NCBI RefSeq assembly: GCF_033558715.1
Contig: NZ_CP114606.1
Span: forward strand, 2,604,001-2,668,000
DNA: 64,000 bases
From: Acinetobacter sp. YWS30-1
GTDB taxonomy: Bacteria; Pseudomonadota; Gammaproteobacteria; Pseudomonadales; Moraxellaceae
Direction: 5' to 3'
Numbering within the stretch: the stretch's first letter is position 1; the number at the start of each line of letters is the position of its first letter. The translations under genes were made by a program, and so were the position numbers. Of the stretch, positions 47,919 to 56,016 are shown piece by piece. The notes beneath the pieces were generated by a model. It did not search any database. It was not told the DNA's origin and worked only from the letters and a program-made list of their open reading frames with translations.

Positions 47919-49217
47919 ATGGCAAAAACGGCTCGAACGCCTGGTCGCCGCTTTATGAAATTGGCTGGAATGACCGCAAGTATTGCAAGTAAAACCCTAT
48001 CCAATTCGATTAAAAATTTAACTGCGGATGAAGAGCAGAAAAATGCTGCACGCAGTAAATTATTTCAGGATATTGGAGTACAGATTGCTGATACCTTGGG
48101 GGAAATGAAAGGTGCGGTGATGAAAGTCGGCCAGATTGCCTCACAATATAAAGATATTTTCCCGCCTGAAGTTGCTCGAGCCATCTCCAAATTGCAGCGT
48201 CAGGCTCCACCGATGCCATTTAAAGAGATTCAGTCTCAGGTCGAAAAAGAATTGGGAAAATCTTTGCAGGACCTATTCCAGCAGTTTGATGAGCAGCCTT
48301 TTGCTGCAGCCTCAATCGGACAGGTACATAAAGCGACGCTACCCGATGGCCAGCAGGTTGTGGTCAAGGTGCAATATCCGGGAGTGGAAGAAGCCTGTGA
48401 AAGTGACCTGAAACAGGTTCGTCTGGCCTTGCGTTTGATGGGTGTACTAAAAATTGACCGCAAATTGCAGGATCAGCTATTCAAGGAAATCCAGCATAGT
48501 CTGGACAATGAACTCAATTATGAAATTGAAGCTCAGAATCTGGAAGTGGCACGTGCCTTTCATGAATCGCTCGATCACCAAATTGTGATTCCGAAAGTAT
48601 TTAGTGAATATTCTTCCCGCCATATTCTGACCCTAAGCTTGGAACAGGGTGAAAGTATGGAAACAGCCAGCCAATGGCCGCTAGAAACCCGTAATGCCCT
48701 AGGCCGCCGTTTATTCCGTGCGATTGGTCAGGAAATTTTCTATCTGAAACGTTTCCATTGTGATCCGCATCCAGGGAACTTTGCCTTCCGTGAAGATGGC
48801 TCGGTGATTATTTACGATTACGGCGGTGTTAAAACGCTTTCTACCGAGATCATTACTCATTTCAAAGAGTTGATCCATGCAGCCCGTGACAAGGATATTT
48901 CGACCATTGAACAGCAACTGGATGCCTTGCATACCCTGACAGAAACCGGAAAATTCCCGGCCGATCTGTATGAACAATGGCTAGAAGTGCTGATGCGTCC
49001 TTTAACCACTAATTATGATTTTGCTAAAAACTCAGCACATCATGATGGAATGGAATTGCTCAAACCTTCTCTAAAATATTGGGATGTATTCAAACCGTCG
49101 CCAGATACCCTGATGGTGAACCGTACTATTTCCGGACAATACTGGAATCTGATTCATTTGAAAGTACATGATGATTTGAGTGATGTATTTGAGGAAATTG
49201 TGCCAAGTCGCAGTTAG
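47919..49217 (+). CDS. AarF/ABC1/UbiB-family atypical kinase
   Basis: The 432-residue protein has the ABC1 signature KVGQIASQ (the KxGQ motif, about residue 73), the A-rich loop AAASIGQVHKATL, VVVKVQYPG with the ATP-site Lys, and HCDPHPGNFAFREDG/IYDYGGVK for catalytic loop and metal-binding Asp. UbiB and relatives support ubiquinone synthesis. The start 47919 is chosen because GAGGAA lies six bases upstream; TTG and ATG codons further upstream have no such site. Confidence 0.88.
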   Translation: MAKTARTPGRRFMKLAGMTASIASKTLSNSIKNLTADEEQKNAARSKLFQDIGVQIADTLGEMKGAVMKVGQIASQYKDIFPPEVARAISKLQRQAPPMPFKEIQSQVEKELGKSLQDLFQQFDEQPFAAASIGQVHKATLPDGQQVVVKVQYPGVEEACESDLKQVRLALRLMGVLKIDRKLQDQLFKEIQHSLDNELNYEIEAQNLEVARAFHESLDHQIVIPKVFSEYSSRHILTLSLEQGESMETASQWPLETRNALGRRLFRAIGQEIFYLKRFHCDPHPGNFAFREDGSVIIYDYGGVKTLSTEIITHFKELIHAARDKDISTIEQQLDALHTLTETGKFPADLYEQWLEVLMRPLTTNYDFAKNSAHHDGMELLKPSLKYWDVFKPSPDTLMVNRTISGQYWNLIHLKVHDDLSDVFEEIVPSRS

Positions 49218-49267
49218 ATTGAAGTAATAAGCTTACAAGCTGTAACCTTACTTCACTTGAAATATCA

Positions 49268-49286
49268 AATGTTACATTATAACATT
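49268..49286 (+). promoter_or_regulatory. Probable Zur operator upstream of rpmE2
   Basis: AATGTTA (49268-49274) is mirrored by TAACATT (49280-49286) around CATTA. This follows the Acinetobacter/gamma-proteobacterial Zur consensus of GTTATA-type arms. It lies 29 bp before the L31 start, and zinc-independent L31 genes are classic Zur targets. Confidence 0.75.
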
Positions 49287-49314
49287 ACTCTTAAATTACA
49301 AGAGGAATATTACG

Positions 49315-49566
49315 ATGCGTCCAGACATTCATCCCGAATATCGAGAAGTTTTATTTCATGACACCAATGCTGATGTCTACTTCGTGATTGGCAGCACCAT
49401 GACTTCTAGCCAGACCAAGGAATATGAAGGTAAGACCTATCCTTATGTCACCCTTGATATTTCGAGTGCTTCACATCCGTTCTATACCGGTGAGCAACGT
49501 CAAACCAGTAATGAAGGTCGCGTAGCGAGCTTTAACAAACGTTTTGCCCGTTTTAAACGTGGTTAA
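49315..49566 (+). CDS. rpmE2: 50S ribosomal protein L31 type B (zinc-independent)
   Basis: The 83-residue protein [20 protein letters not shown] is a C-minus L31: none of the CxxC zinc ligands of ordinary L31 are present. Under zinc shortage such paralogues replace the zinc form and free zinc. [15 protein letters not shown] at the C-terminus is typical. An AGAGGAA binding site precedes the ATG. A Zur box lies upstream. Confidence 0.95.
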   Translation: MRPDIHPEYREVLFHDTNADVYFVIGSTMTSSQTKEYEGKTYPYVTLDISSASHPFYTGEQRQTSNEGRVASFNKRFARFKRG

Positions 49567-49610
49567 ACTTAAAACCTCCGATTTTTTTCTCAATTTAAAT
49601 TGCGGTTTAT

Positions 49611-49645
49611 GTCAGGAAATTACCTCCAATTTCCTGACTTTTTTA
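49611..49645. terminator. Shared terminator between rpmE2 and crcB
   Basis: GTCAGGAAAT (49611-49620) pairs perfectly with ATTTCCTGAC (49629-49638) around TACCTCCA, followed by TTTTTTT on the plus strand. The genes converge here. Confidence 0.8.
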
Positions 49646-50023
49646 TGCCTGCGCTAAAGCCAGCTGGGTTAAATAGAAGCCCACACCCAGCATAAATACT
49701 CCGACAATCATACTAGAGATCACATAACTGAGGGCGATCGTGACTGCACCCTGCTTAAGCAGCTGAAAGGTTTCTAGTCCAAAACTGGAAAAAGTCGTAA
49801 AGCCGCCCAAGATGCCTACCATCAAAAATAGCCGTGCTTCAGTTTGCAGGAAACTATATTTCTGGCTAAAGGCAAAGAAAATTCCGGCACACAGACAGCC
49901 TATAATATTGATCCACCAAGTCGGCCACGGAAATAGCATCTGTGGCTTGGCAATCAACATTCCTGTTCCATAACGCAGTGTTGCCCCGATTGCCCCGCCC
50001 ATTGCCACCAAAAGCCAGTTCAT
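49643..50023 (-). CDS. crcB: Fluoride exporter CrcB (Fluc family)
   Basis: The 126-residue protein has four hydrophobic helices and the family motifs MGGAIGATLRYGTG and GGFTTFSSFGLETFQL, which form the dual-topology fluoride channel. The start MNWLLVAMG (50023) is chosen over an upstream extension. No fluoride riboswitch was recognised in the region before it. Confidence 0.92.
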   Translation of the reverse strand: MNWLLVAMGGAIGATLRYGTGMLIAKPQMLFPWPTWWINIIGCLCAGIFFAFSQKYSFLQTEARLFLMVGILGGFTTFSSFGLETFQLLKQGAVTIALSYVISSMIVGVFMLGVGFYLTQLALAQA

Positions 50024-50188
50024 GTCTACTCCGTCTTTATTCGATCTTAAACCTTTTCTCAGCCACCATGTGGGACGAGAATAATGAATAACATCATGCA
50101 CCTAAAATTGCAGAATGAACATGGACCTTTGCCAAAAAATTGGTATATTCGACGCCATTCAAATTGATTTAAGTTAGAGGGAATCCAC

Positions 50189-50521
50189 ATGGCTCAGGAA
50201 TTACTGGCTCAATTGGCTGCGGGCGAAGCTAAATTTGCAGATGTGATTGCATATATCGATGCGCACTATGCTCATACACCTACTGCTTTTAAAAATGGCC
50301 AACAGGCTAATGCTGCCACTGAAAACCAAGGCAGTGCCAAAGTATTTTCATTTGCCAAACTGAATGGTTTGGATCAGGCACAAACCTTGAGCCTGTTTGC
50401 AGAACACTATGCGGCTGTACTGGCCACACCAGAAGCAACGGATCACCAGAATATCCGCCAGTTCATGCAAAATGGCTGGGATGGCATTGCCTTTGAAAGT
50501 GAAGCACTGGTTGCCAAATAA
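50189..50521 (+). CDS. HopJ-family protein
   Basis: The 110-residue protein AGEAKFADVIAYIDAHYAHT, with AFKNG and later QTLSLFAEHYAAVL plus HQNIRQFMQNGWDGI, matches the HopJ family. The name comes from a suspected Pseudomonas effector, but this family is common in bacteria without type III secretion, so it is probably a housekeeping protein of unknown function. A clear AGAGGGAA site precedes the ATG; a terminator follows. Confidence 0.85.
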   Translation: MAQELLAQLAAGEAKFADVIAYIDAHYAHTPTAFKNGQQANAATENQGSAKVFSFAKLNGLDQAQTLSLFAEHYAAVLATPEATDHQNIRQFMQNGWDGIAFESEALVAK

Positions 50522-50536
50522 GCATGTCTTTAAAAT

Positions 50537-50565
50537 AAAAAACCGCCTATTTCTGGCGGTTTTTT
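50537..50565 (+). terminator. Terminator after the hopJ-family gene
   Basis: AAAAAACCGCC (50537-50547) pairs with GGCGGTTTTTT (50555-50565) around TATTTCT. Confidence 0.85.
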
Positions 50566-50744
50566 ATATCAAAATAACAGAACAAAATGACATTCATATT
50601 TAAGATTAAAATTATTTTTTGGAAGAAGTAGTTCACTTTAAAAATGAAAAACTATAAGGCTAAAAATAAATTAAATATCAATAAAGCCTGGTCACCCTGA
50701 AGCACTCCAAGCGACCCTTTCAGAAAGCCATAAGTTTTCCAGTT

Positions 50745-51308
50745 TTAACCTTTACCCACTTTCTCAATCCACTTGATTGAGCTGACCCGAAACACTTCAC
50801 AAGCGCCATCACCGGTATCGGTTGGAGTTAAAGAGGATTTCCAGACGAGGTCTTTATCACGTACTTCCACCAGTTCCCCTTGCAAACGCACCAGGTCACC
50901 CCGTTTTACCTGTTTAATTGCTTTGGCAATTTGTGGATTGGCAGGGATGATGTGCATATTGGATACCATCTGTTTAGCCTGTTCAATAGGCACTGGCACG
51001 CGATCCATTTTCCAGTTCAGGTAACGGTTATACTGGTTGACTGTAATGTGCCGGGCAATTTCAGGTTGTGCAAACAGCCCCCAACTCACCGCATAATCGA
51101 TCGGAGAGAACTTGGCCTGCTCATCGTCGGTATAAATTTTTGATCCCAGAATGCGGAAATCACCTTTAAACGGCTGCAAGACTGAAATAGATTGGTCTTT
51201 AGCCATCGGTGGCAGTCCTTTGGCAACATTATGGTCTACAGAAGTGTGACCATAAAGCGGTAGTAAAAGACTGGCCGCCAAAGCATAGTATCGAAGATGT
51301 TTGAACAT
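50745..51308 (-). CDS. Secreted hypothetical protein of a conserved envelope family
   Basis: The 187-residue protein has a signal peptide (MFKHLRYYALAASLLLPLYG). The mature part contains SPIDYAVSWGLFAQPEIA, VSNMHIIPANPQIAKAIKQV, GDLVRLQGELVEV and SSLTPTDTGDGACEVFRV. I know these blocks from uncharacterised proteins found across proteobacteria; function unknown. A distant relative lies nearby at 52112-52696, sharing the C-terminal LQGxxVxV and CxxFR blocks. Confidence 0.75.
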   Translation of the reverse strand: MFKHLRYYALAASLLLPLYGHTSVDHNVAKGLPPMAKDQSISVLQPFKGDFRILGSKIYTDDEQAKFSPIDYAVSWGLFAQPEIARHITVNQYNRYLNWKMDRVPVPIEQAKQMVSNMHIIPANPQIAKAIKQVKRGDLVRLQGELVEVRDKDLVWKSSLTPTDTGDGACEVFRVSSIKWIEKVGKG

Positions 51309-51488
51309 AATTCTGTCTTTATTCCATCAAATCTTTTCAAGAATATCTTGTCTGATAGTACGATTTTTTTAATGAATAAATAGTTGAAATTAGTAACAAG
51401 TTGATCAATTTTGGTGAGCGGAGGGCTTTAGCTAATCTGATTATTTTCGGTTAATCTAAGCCTGTCTAAAAATAATTTGAATGCGACC

Positions 51489-52115
51489 ATGCTGTATAAA
51501 TTCTATCAACAACATATTTTTCCACATTTGCTAAATCAGGTCATGCAGACCCCATCCCTGATGGATTTACGCCGCGAATTATTATTGCCTATTACAGGTG
51601 AAGTCCTGGAAATTGGCTTCGGTACAGGATTAAATCTGCCTTTTTATCAGGCCGTCGATAAAGTCTATGCGCTGGAACCTAACCCGGACATTTTTAAACT
51701 AGCTCAGCAGCGTATCAGTCAAAGCCCTTATGCGGTCGAACAGATTCAGGCCCGTGCAGAAGCCCTGCCTTTTGCAGAAAATAGTCTGGAAAATATCGTA
51801 TCAACCTGGACCTTATGCAGTATTCCGGATCTGCATCAAAGTCTGCATGAAATTTACCGGGTTTTGATGCCGGGCGGCCATTTTCATCTGGTTGAGCATG
51901 TATTAAACCGAGAGCATCTCAACATTCAGCGCTTGCAGCATTTACTCACCCCGATCCAGAAAAAAGTAGCAGATGGCTGTCATCTTAACCGGGATATTGA
52001 AACCGCTCTTTTAGAGGCTGGGTTTGAACTGGATGAAGTTCATTATATCGATGCAGAAGGTATTCCAAAGATTGGCCAGCGTATGCTGTTAGCTAGAGCG
52101 CATAAACCGCTTTAA
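51489..52115 (+). CDS. Class I SAM-dependent methyltransferase
   Basis: The 208-residue methyltransferase has motif I VLEIGFGTGLNLPFY (about residue 40), motif II around YALEPNPD and motif III near VSTWTLCSIPDL, followed by VLMPGGHFHLVEH. The pattern resembles UbiE/phosphatidylethanolamine-type or thiol methyltransferases. The start at 51489 is an ATG; a TTG at 51477 is possible. Its stop overlaps the convergent gene by 4 bp. Confidence 0.85.
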   Translation: MLYKFYQQHIFPHLLNQVMQTPSLMDLRRELLLPITGEVLEIGFGTGLNLPFYQAVDKVYALEPNPDIFKLAQQRISQSPYAVEQIQARAEALPFAENSLENIVSTWTLCSIPDLHQSLHEIYRVLMPGGHFHLVEHVLNREHLNIQRLQHLLTPIQKKVADGCHLNRDIETALLEAGFELDEVHYIDAEGIPKIGQRMLLARAHKPL

Positions 52116-52696
52116 TCCAGCACTTTTAAATCAGTTATTCTAAACAGGCGGCATTGGGCTGATTTTGGATTGCTTTTTCCAACCTGAAATTCTTGCTGGC
52201 TGGTCGCTGATTTGACCTGTACCCAGTCACCTTGCAGCCAGATCCGCTGATCTGCTTTTAAACGGCGAACCTTATTGGCAACAGCTTCGCTGGCGGCAAT
52301 CACACTCAGGTTCAGCAAATGAGGTTGAATGTTCGCAGGATTGGCTTGTGCGTCTGTAGCGGTCATATTAAAACAACGCCTGTCCTGCTCAAGCTTGAAT
52401 GGTTTAAATACAGCACTGGATACTTCCGGTACTGCCAGTAACAGATCAATATTACTGACATAGGCCAGATCATTAAAACTTCCCACCACCGGACTGGCTG
52501 GATGAATGGTACGGCGCTCAGGCCCATAATACTGTTTAGCCAGTACGCGATATTCAGCCTGATGCGGCTCAATCGATTCTACCTGAAAATTTTTGAGTAC
52601 CCCGGTCTGCTCCAGATTCGGGATCGCCCGAAAGTATTCCGACCAGATCCATAGTCCAAGCGCAAACAGTGCTGCGGCAATAATCAGTTTATCCAT
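52112..52696 (-). CDS. Hypothetical membrane-anchored protein, distant relative of the 50745-51308 product
   Basis: The 194-residue protein has one N-terminal hydrophobic helix (LIIAAALFALGLWIW), then a soluble domain. LLNLSVIAASEAVANKVRRL and QRIWLQGDWVQVKS and the final CRLFRITDLKVLD match, in order, NMHIIPANPQIAKAIKQV, LVRLQGELVEV and CEVFRVSSIKWIE in the protein encoded at 50745-51308. The two appear to be diverged paralogues. Function unknown. Confidence 0.65.
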   Translation of the reverse strand: MDKLIIAAALFALGLWIWSEYFRAIPNLEQTGVLKNFQVESIEPHQAEYRVLAKQYYGPERRTIHPASPVVGSFNDLAYVSNIDLLLAVPEVSSAVFKPFKLEQDRRCFNMTATDAQANPANIQPHLLNLSVIAASEAVANKVRRLKADQRIWLQGDWVQVKSATSQQEFQVGKSNPKSAQCRLFRITDLKVLD

Positions 52697-52722
52697 AGTG
52701 TAGCGTTGAAGCTTGCTGTCCT

Positions 52723-53190
52723 TCAGTCTTCAAAATCAATCCGGATGGTCTCAAAACGTACCCGCCCTTCCTGAATGGCTTGAGCAATTGCCATCTGGCC
52801 TTTGGTCAGACGTGCACCCCCACTTTTAATATCAATCAAAACCACTTCAATATCTTCTGCCAGTCCTTCACCATCACGAAAATCGGTATAACCATCAAAG
52901 ACTACATAATCCACCGGATCACCTAAAAATTTGGCATCACTAGGCAGATATTGAAACTCTGGCATGATCGGTGCCAACTGCTCGGCCATTTTGCCTTTGA
53001 GTACCGCGCGACTGGTATTTACACTGCGTTTTTGTGCAGCGACTAAAGCTTGCTGATGTTCCAGCTCCAGCTCGGCAATATATTGTTCATATTCTGCTTT
53101 AATTCGACCATTTCGCGTCTGGCCCAGAATCAGGGTAGTTAAAACCACTCCAATACAGGCACCAATCAGCATAGCCATTCCAATGGACAT
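52723..53190 (-). CDS. Holliday-junction-resolvase-like protein (Endonuc_Holl type)
   Basis: The 155-residue protein has an N-terminal hydrophobic helix (MLIGACIGVVLTTLILG), a coiled segment, and a C-terminal domain with DPVDYVVFDGYTDFRDGEG and VVLIDIKSGGARLTKGQMAI. The IDIKSG core resembles the PD-(D/E)xK nuclease fold of predicted archaeal-type Holliday junction endonucleases (PF10107). The activity is unproven. It is 26 bp upstream of the previous gene in the same direction. Confidence 0.65.
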   Translation of the reverse strand: MSIGMAMLIGACIGVVLTTLILGQTRNGRIKAEYEQYIAELELEHQQALVAAQKRSVNTSRAVLKGKMAEQLAPIMPEFQYLPSDAKFLGDPVDYVVFDGYTDFRDGEGLAEDIEVVLIDIKSGGARLTKGQMAIAQAIQEGRVRFETIRIDFED

Positions 53191-53313
53191 TCAATCTTCC
53201 TAATCTGCTTTATTTTGCTGCCTACCTTCGACTGAAGTTGAAAGGGTCTGCCATCCAGTAAGCCTGCAAAGAATGATATGCTAGGCGGGAGCAGAATTAA
53301 ATCATCCCGGGTC

Positions 53314-53958
53314 ATGAAAACTATTTTAATTGCAAATCAGAAAGGTGGCTGTGGTAAAACCATTACTGCGATTAGCCTGACAGCTGCCCTGGCACAAAAG
53401 GGTTATAAAGTTGCTCTGGCCGATGCGGACAGCCAGAAATCGACCTTGCAATGGTTGAAACATCGCCCAAAAGATGCCGCACCGATTCAGAGTCTGGACT
53501 GGCGAAATGCCAAATCGATTGGGGATGCGCCTAAAAACTTGGAATATCTGATTATCGATGCACCCGGAGCGCTGACTGAAGATCATGCCGAACAGCTAAT
53601 TAGTGAAGCGGATGCCATCATTATCCCGCTGCAGCCTTCTTTTTTTGATATTGATTCTACGCGCCGTTTTCTCAAACATTTGCAGGATATTAAACGTATC
53701 CGTAAAGGCAAGGTTGAAATTCTGCTCCTCGCTAACCGCACCAAACCTAATGCAGCCAGTAATCAGGACATTCAGCAATTCTTTAATAAAATTGATCAGC
53801 AACCGGTTACCTGGATTTCTGAACGTGCACCCTATAGCCGACTGGCCATGCAAGGCCTGTCTATTTTTGATAAACAGCAGAAGATGTACCGGGAATTACA
53901 GGATCAATGGCAACCTTTATTGAATGCCATTATTGACGATCCAAGCCAATGGTTCTAG
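53314..53958 (+). CDS. ParA-family ATPase (orphan)
   Basis: The 214-residue protein has the deviant Walker A of ParA/MinD (NQKGGCGKT, residues about 8-16), [14 protein letters not shown] and [18 protein letters not shown] for Walker B. The downstream [20 protein letters not shown] is typical of chromosomal single ParA proteins. No parB or parS-like gene is adjacent, so the role is probably not plasmid partition. The start at 53314 follows CCCGGG; an ATG at 53278 is less likely. Confidence 0.85.
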   Translation: MKTILIANQKGGCGKTITAISLTAALAQKGYKVALADADSQKSTLQWLKHRPKDAAPIQSLDWRNAKSIGDAPKNLEYLIIDAPGALTEDHAEQLISEADAIIIPLQPSFFDIDSTRRFLKHLQDIKRIRKGKVEILLLANRTKPNAASNQDIQQFFNKIDQQPVTWISERAPYSRLAMQGLSIFDKQQKMYRELQDQWQPLLNAIIDDPSQWF

Positions 53959-54090
53959 TTCTGTTATTTTTAGCCTCTTCTTTTTATTCTAAGGAAAATA
54001 ATCGTACTACTTCCCGCACTATCGTTTTCGATCGCTTTTTTTTCAGTTAATATGCCTGACACGACCTAAAAAAATGAGCTTCTAAATTCA

Positions 54091-55239
54091 GTGCAACAGT
54101 ACGCGCCTACACTACAAAAAGTCTTATTATTTGGACTATTTTTCATTCTGATTTTTTTGAGTTTTCACATACTCAAGTATTTCATCATTCCTGTAGTTTG
54201 GGCAGCCATTATTGCGTACATGACCTGGCCGCTGTATCAGTCGATCTTAAGAATGAGTGGCAATCGGCCGACACTGAGTGCGACCATTATGATTCTGGGT
54301 GTGATTCTGGTATTTGGTTTGCCTTTTATCTTTGCCATTTTTATGCTGCAACACGAAGGCCGGAACCTGTATTTTGAATTGCAGAAACAGGTATTCTCAG
54401 GTCATCTCAGCGTTCCAGATTTTATTCGCGGCCTGCCACTTGTGGGTAAAGAAATTACCCGTACCCTGAATGAGATTAATGCCGATCCAAATAGCATTGC
54501 ACAAACTATTTCGGTCTGGATTCAGGGTCATCTGAATTACGGTAAAGTTGTGCTGAATGAAATCAGTAAAAATGTCTTCAAGCTGTGTTTTGCCGTGCTG
54601 TCGTTATTCTTCTTTTATCGTGATGGCCATACCATTCTGAATCAGGTGCGTAAAGCCTTTGAAATGGTAGTCGGTCCACGTATTCATCATTATCTGGCTA
54701 CAATTTCGGATACTACACGTGCGGTGGTCTATGGCGTAGGTTTAACGGCGATTGCCCAGTCTTTACTGGCAGGTATCAGCTACTTTGTGGCTGGCGTACC
54801 GAACCCAATGGTACTGACCATTATCACCTTTATCTTTGCTTTAATTCCTTTTGGCCCTCCTGTTGCTTATGGTGCAGTTTCGCTATGGCTGTTCTCGCAA
54901 GGTCAAACCATTGAAGCCGTAGGAGTCATGATCTGGGGTGTCTGTATTGTGAGTACGGCAGATAATGTGATTCGTCCACTGGTCATTTCAGGTGCAACAC
55001 AAATTCCATTCCTGCTGATCATGTTTGGTGTCTTAGGTGGCATTGCCAGTTTCGGTCTGGTCGGTGTCTTTATTGGACCGGTGATTCTGGCCGTACTACT
55101 GGCCATCTGGCGTGAATGGCTGCATGAAAGTAACTTGAATGAACCTTTGATGATGCCTAAAGCCACTATGGCGCATGAGGTTGAACCGAAGAAAAAATTC
55201 CGTCTGCGCCGCAACAAGACACCGAAATCACAAGACTGA
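54091..55239 (+). CDS. AI-2E-family transporter (PerM type)
   Basis: The 382-residue membrane protein has about eight hydrophobic segments. TWPLYQSI in the first loop, FFFYRDG (about residue 170), AGVPNPMVLTIITFIFALIP (exactly 20 residues) and ADNVIRPLVISGATQIPFLL are diagnostic of the AI-2E/PerM family. Members export small molecules or act as Na+/H+ antiporters; substrate not known. GTG start. Basic C-terminal tail. Confidence 0.85.
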   Translation: MQQYAPTLQKVLLFGLFFILIFLSFHILKYFIIPVVWAAIIAYMTWPLYQSILRMSGNRPTLSATIMILGVILVFGLPFIFAIFMLQHEGRNLYFELQKQVFSGHLSVPDFIRGLPLVGKEITRTLNEINADPNSIAQTISVWIQGHLNYGKVVLNEISKNVFKLCFAVLSLFFFYRDGHTILNQVRKAFEMVVGPRIHHYLATISDTTRAVVYGVGLTAIAQSLLAGISYFVAGVPNPMVLTIITFIFALIPFGPPVAYGAVSLWLFSQGQTIEAVGVMIWGVCIVSTADNVIRPLVISGATQIPFLLIMFGVLGGIASFGLVGVFIGPVILAVLLAIWREWLHESNLNEPLMMPKATMAHEVEPKKKFRLRRNKTPKSQD

Positions 55240-55349
55240 CTGGCTTAAACAAATTAAAACATTTAAGTACCGATTTTCCATAGTGCTTTTGGTCTTGCTC
55301 TGTTTCAATAGATTCCGAAAAGCAGAATAAAGATCAAGGTGTGATAATT

Positions 55350-55892
55350 ATGTCTTCATTGTTTAAACTTACAGCTTTGTGCGCAGTCAGTGCCGCACTT
55401 TTTACCGGTTGCGCTTCAACCTCTACTTCGACTGAAAATGTTAAAACCGTGACCCTGAATGCAGTCTCTGCACAGGGCGTCGGTGAATCGATTGGTACCG
55501 TATTATTGAGTGACAGCCCGGCGGGCCTGGTGATTCGTACTAATCTGAAACAGCTTCCTGCGGGTGAGCGTGGTTTCCACATTCATGAAAATGGTTCATG
55601 TGCACCGGGTGAAAAAGATGGCAAACCAGGTGCTGCACTTGCTGCCGGCAGTCACTACAACCCGAATCAGGCACCTCATCATGGCACACCCATGACGGGT
55701 CATCTGGGTGACTTACCAGCCCTTAAAGTAAACACTGATGGTACAGCACGTGTGACTCTGCTTGCGCCACGCCTGAAACTGGCAGATGTTCAGGGTCGTG
55801 CCATCATGGTCCATGCAGGCGGTGATAACTATTCAGATGAACCGCAGCCATTAGGCGGTGGCGGTGAACGTATTGCATGTGGCGTAATCTGA
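55350..55892 (+). CDS. sodC: Cu,Zn superoxide dismutase, lipoprotein
   Basis: The 180-residue protein begins with a lipoprotein signal (MSSLFKLTALCAVSAALFTG then C), so it should be anchored in the envelope. Copper and zinc ligands appear in GFHIHENGSC, HYNPNQAPHHGTP, HLGDLPAL and AIMVHAGGDNY; the disulphide cysteines and GGGGERIACGVI are present. AAGG lies ten bases before the ATG at 55350; a GTG at 55341 is too close. It detoxifies superoxide in the periplasm. Confidence 0.95.
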   Translation: MSSLFKLTALCAVSAALFTGCASTSTSTENVKTVTLNAVSAQGVGESIGTVLLSDSPAGLVIRTNLKQLPAGERGFHIHENGSCAPGEKDGKPGAALAAGSHYNPNQAPHHGTPMTGHLGDLPALKVNTDGTARVTLLAPRLKLADVQGRAIMVHAGGDNYSDEPQPLGGGGERIACGVI

Positions 55893-55915
55893 TTTATTAC
55901 AGATTATTAGCATTC

Positions 55916-55940
55916 AAAAACGGGCTTCTTGCCCGTTTTT
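55916..55940 (+). terminator. Terminator after sodC
   Basis: AAAAACGGGC (55916-55925) pairs perfectly with GCCCGTTTTT (55931-55940) around TTCTT. Confidence 0.9.
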
Positions 55941-56016
55941 TAGTAGATATTTCTTTTGAAATTGGCGCTTAAATTGCATTCAAAACCGGCAGTCAAATAC
56001 CACGGATCATATTCTT

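Noticed and set aside
49900..50160. Fluoride riboswitch before crcB
   Set aside because: The region lacks the conserved GGNGAUGG and pseudoknot sequence of the known class.
50189..50521. HopJ-family gene as a type III effector
   Set aside because: No secretion system genes nearby, and the family is widespread in non-pathogens.
53314..53958. Plasmid partition locus
   Set aside because: No parB, replication gene or origin-like iterons; neighbours are ordinary chromosomal genes.
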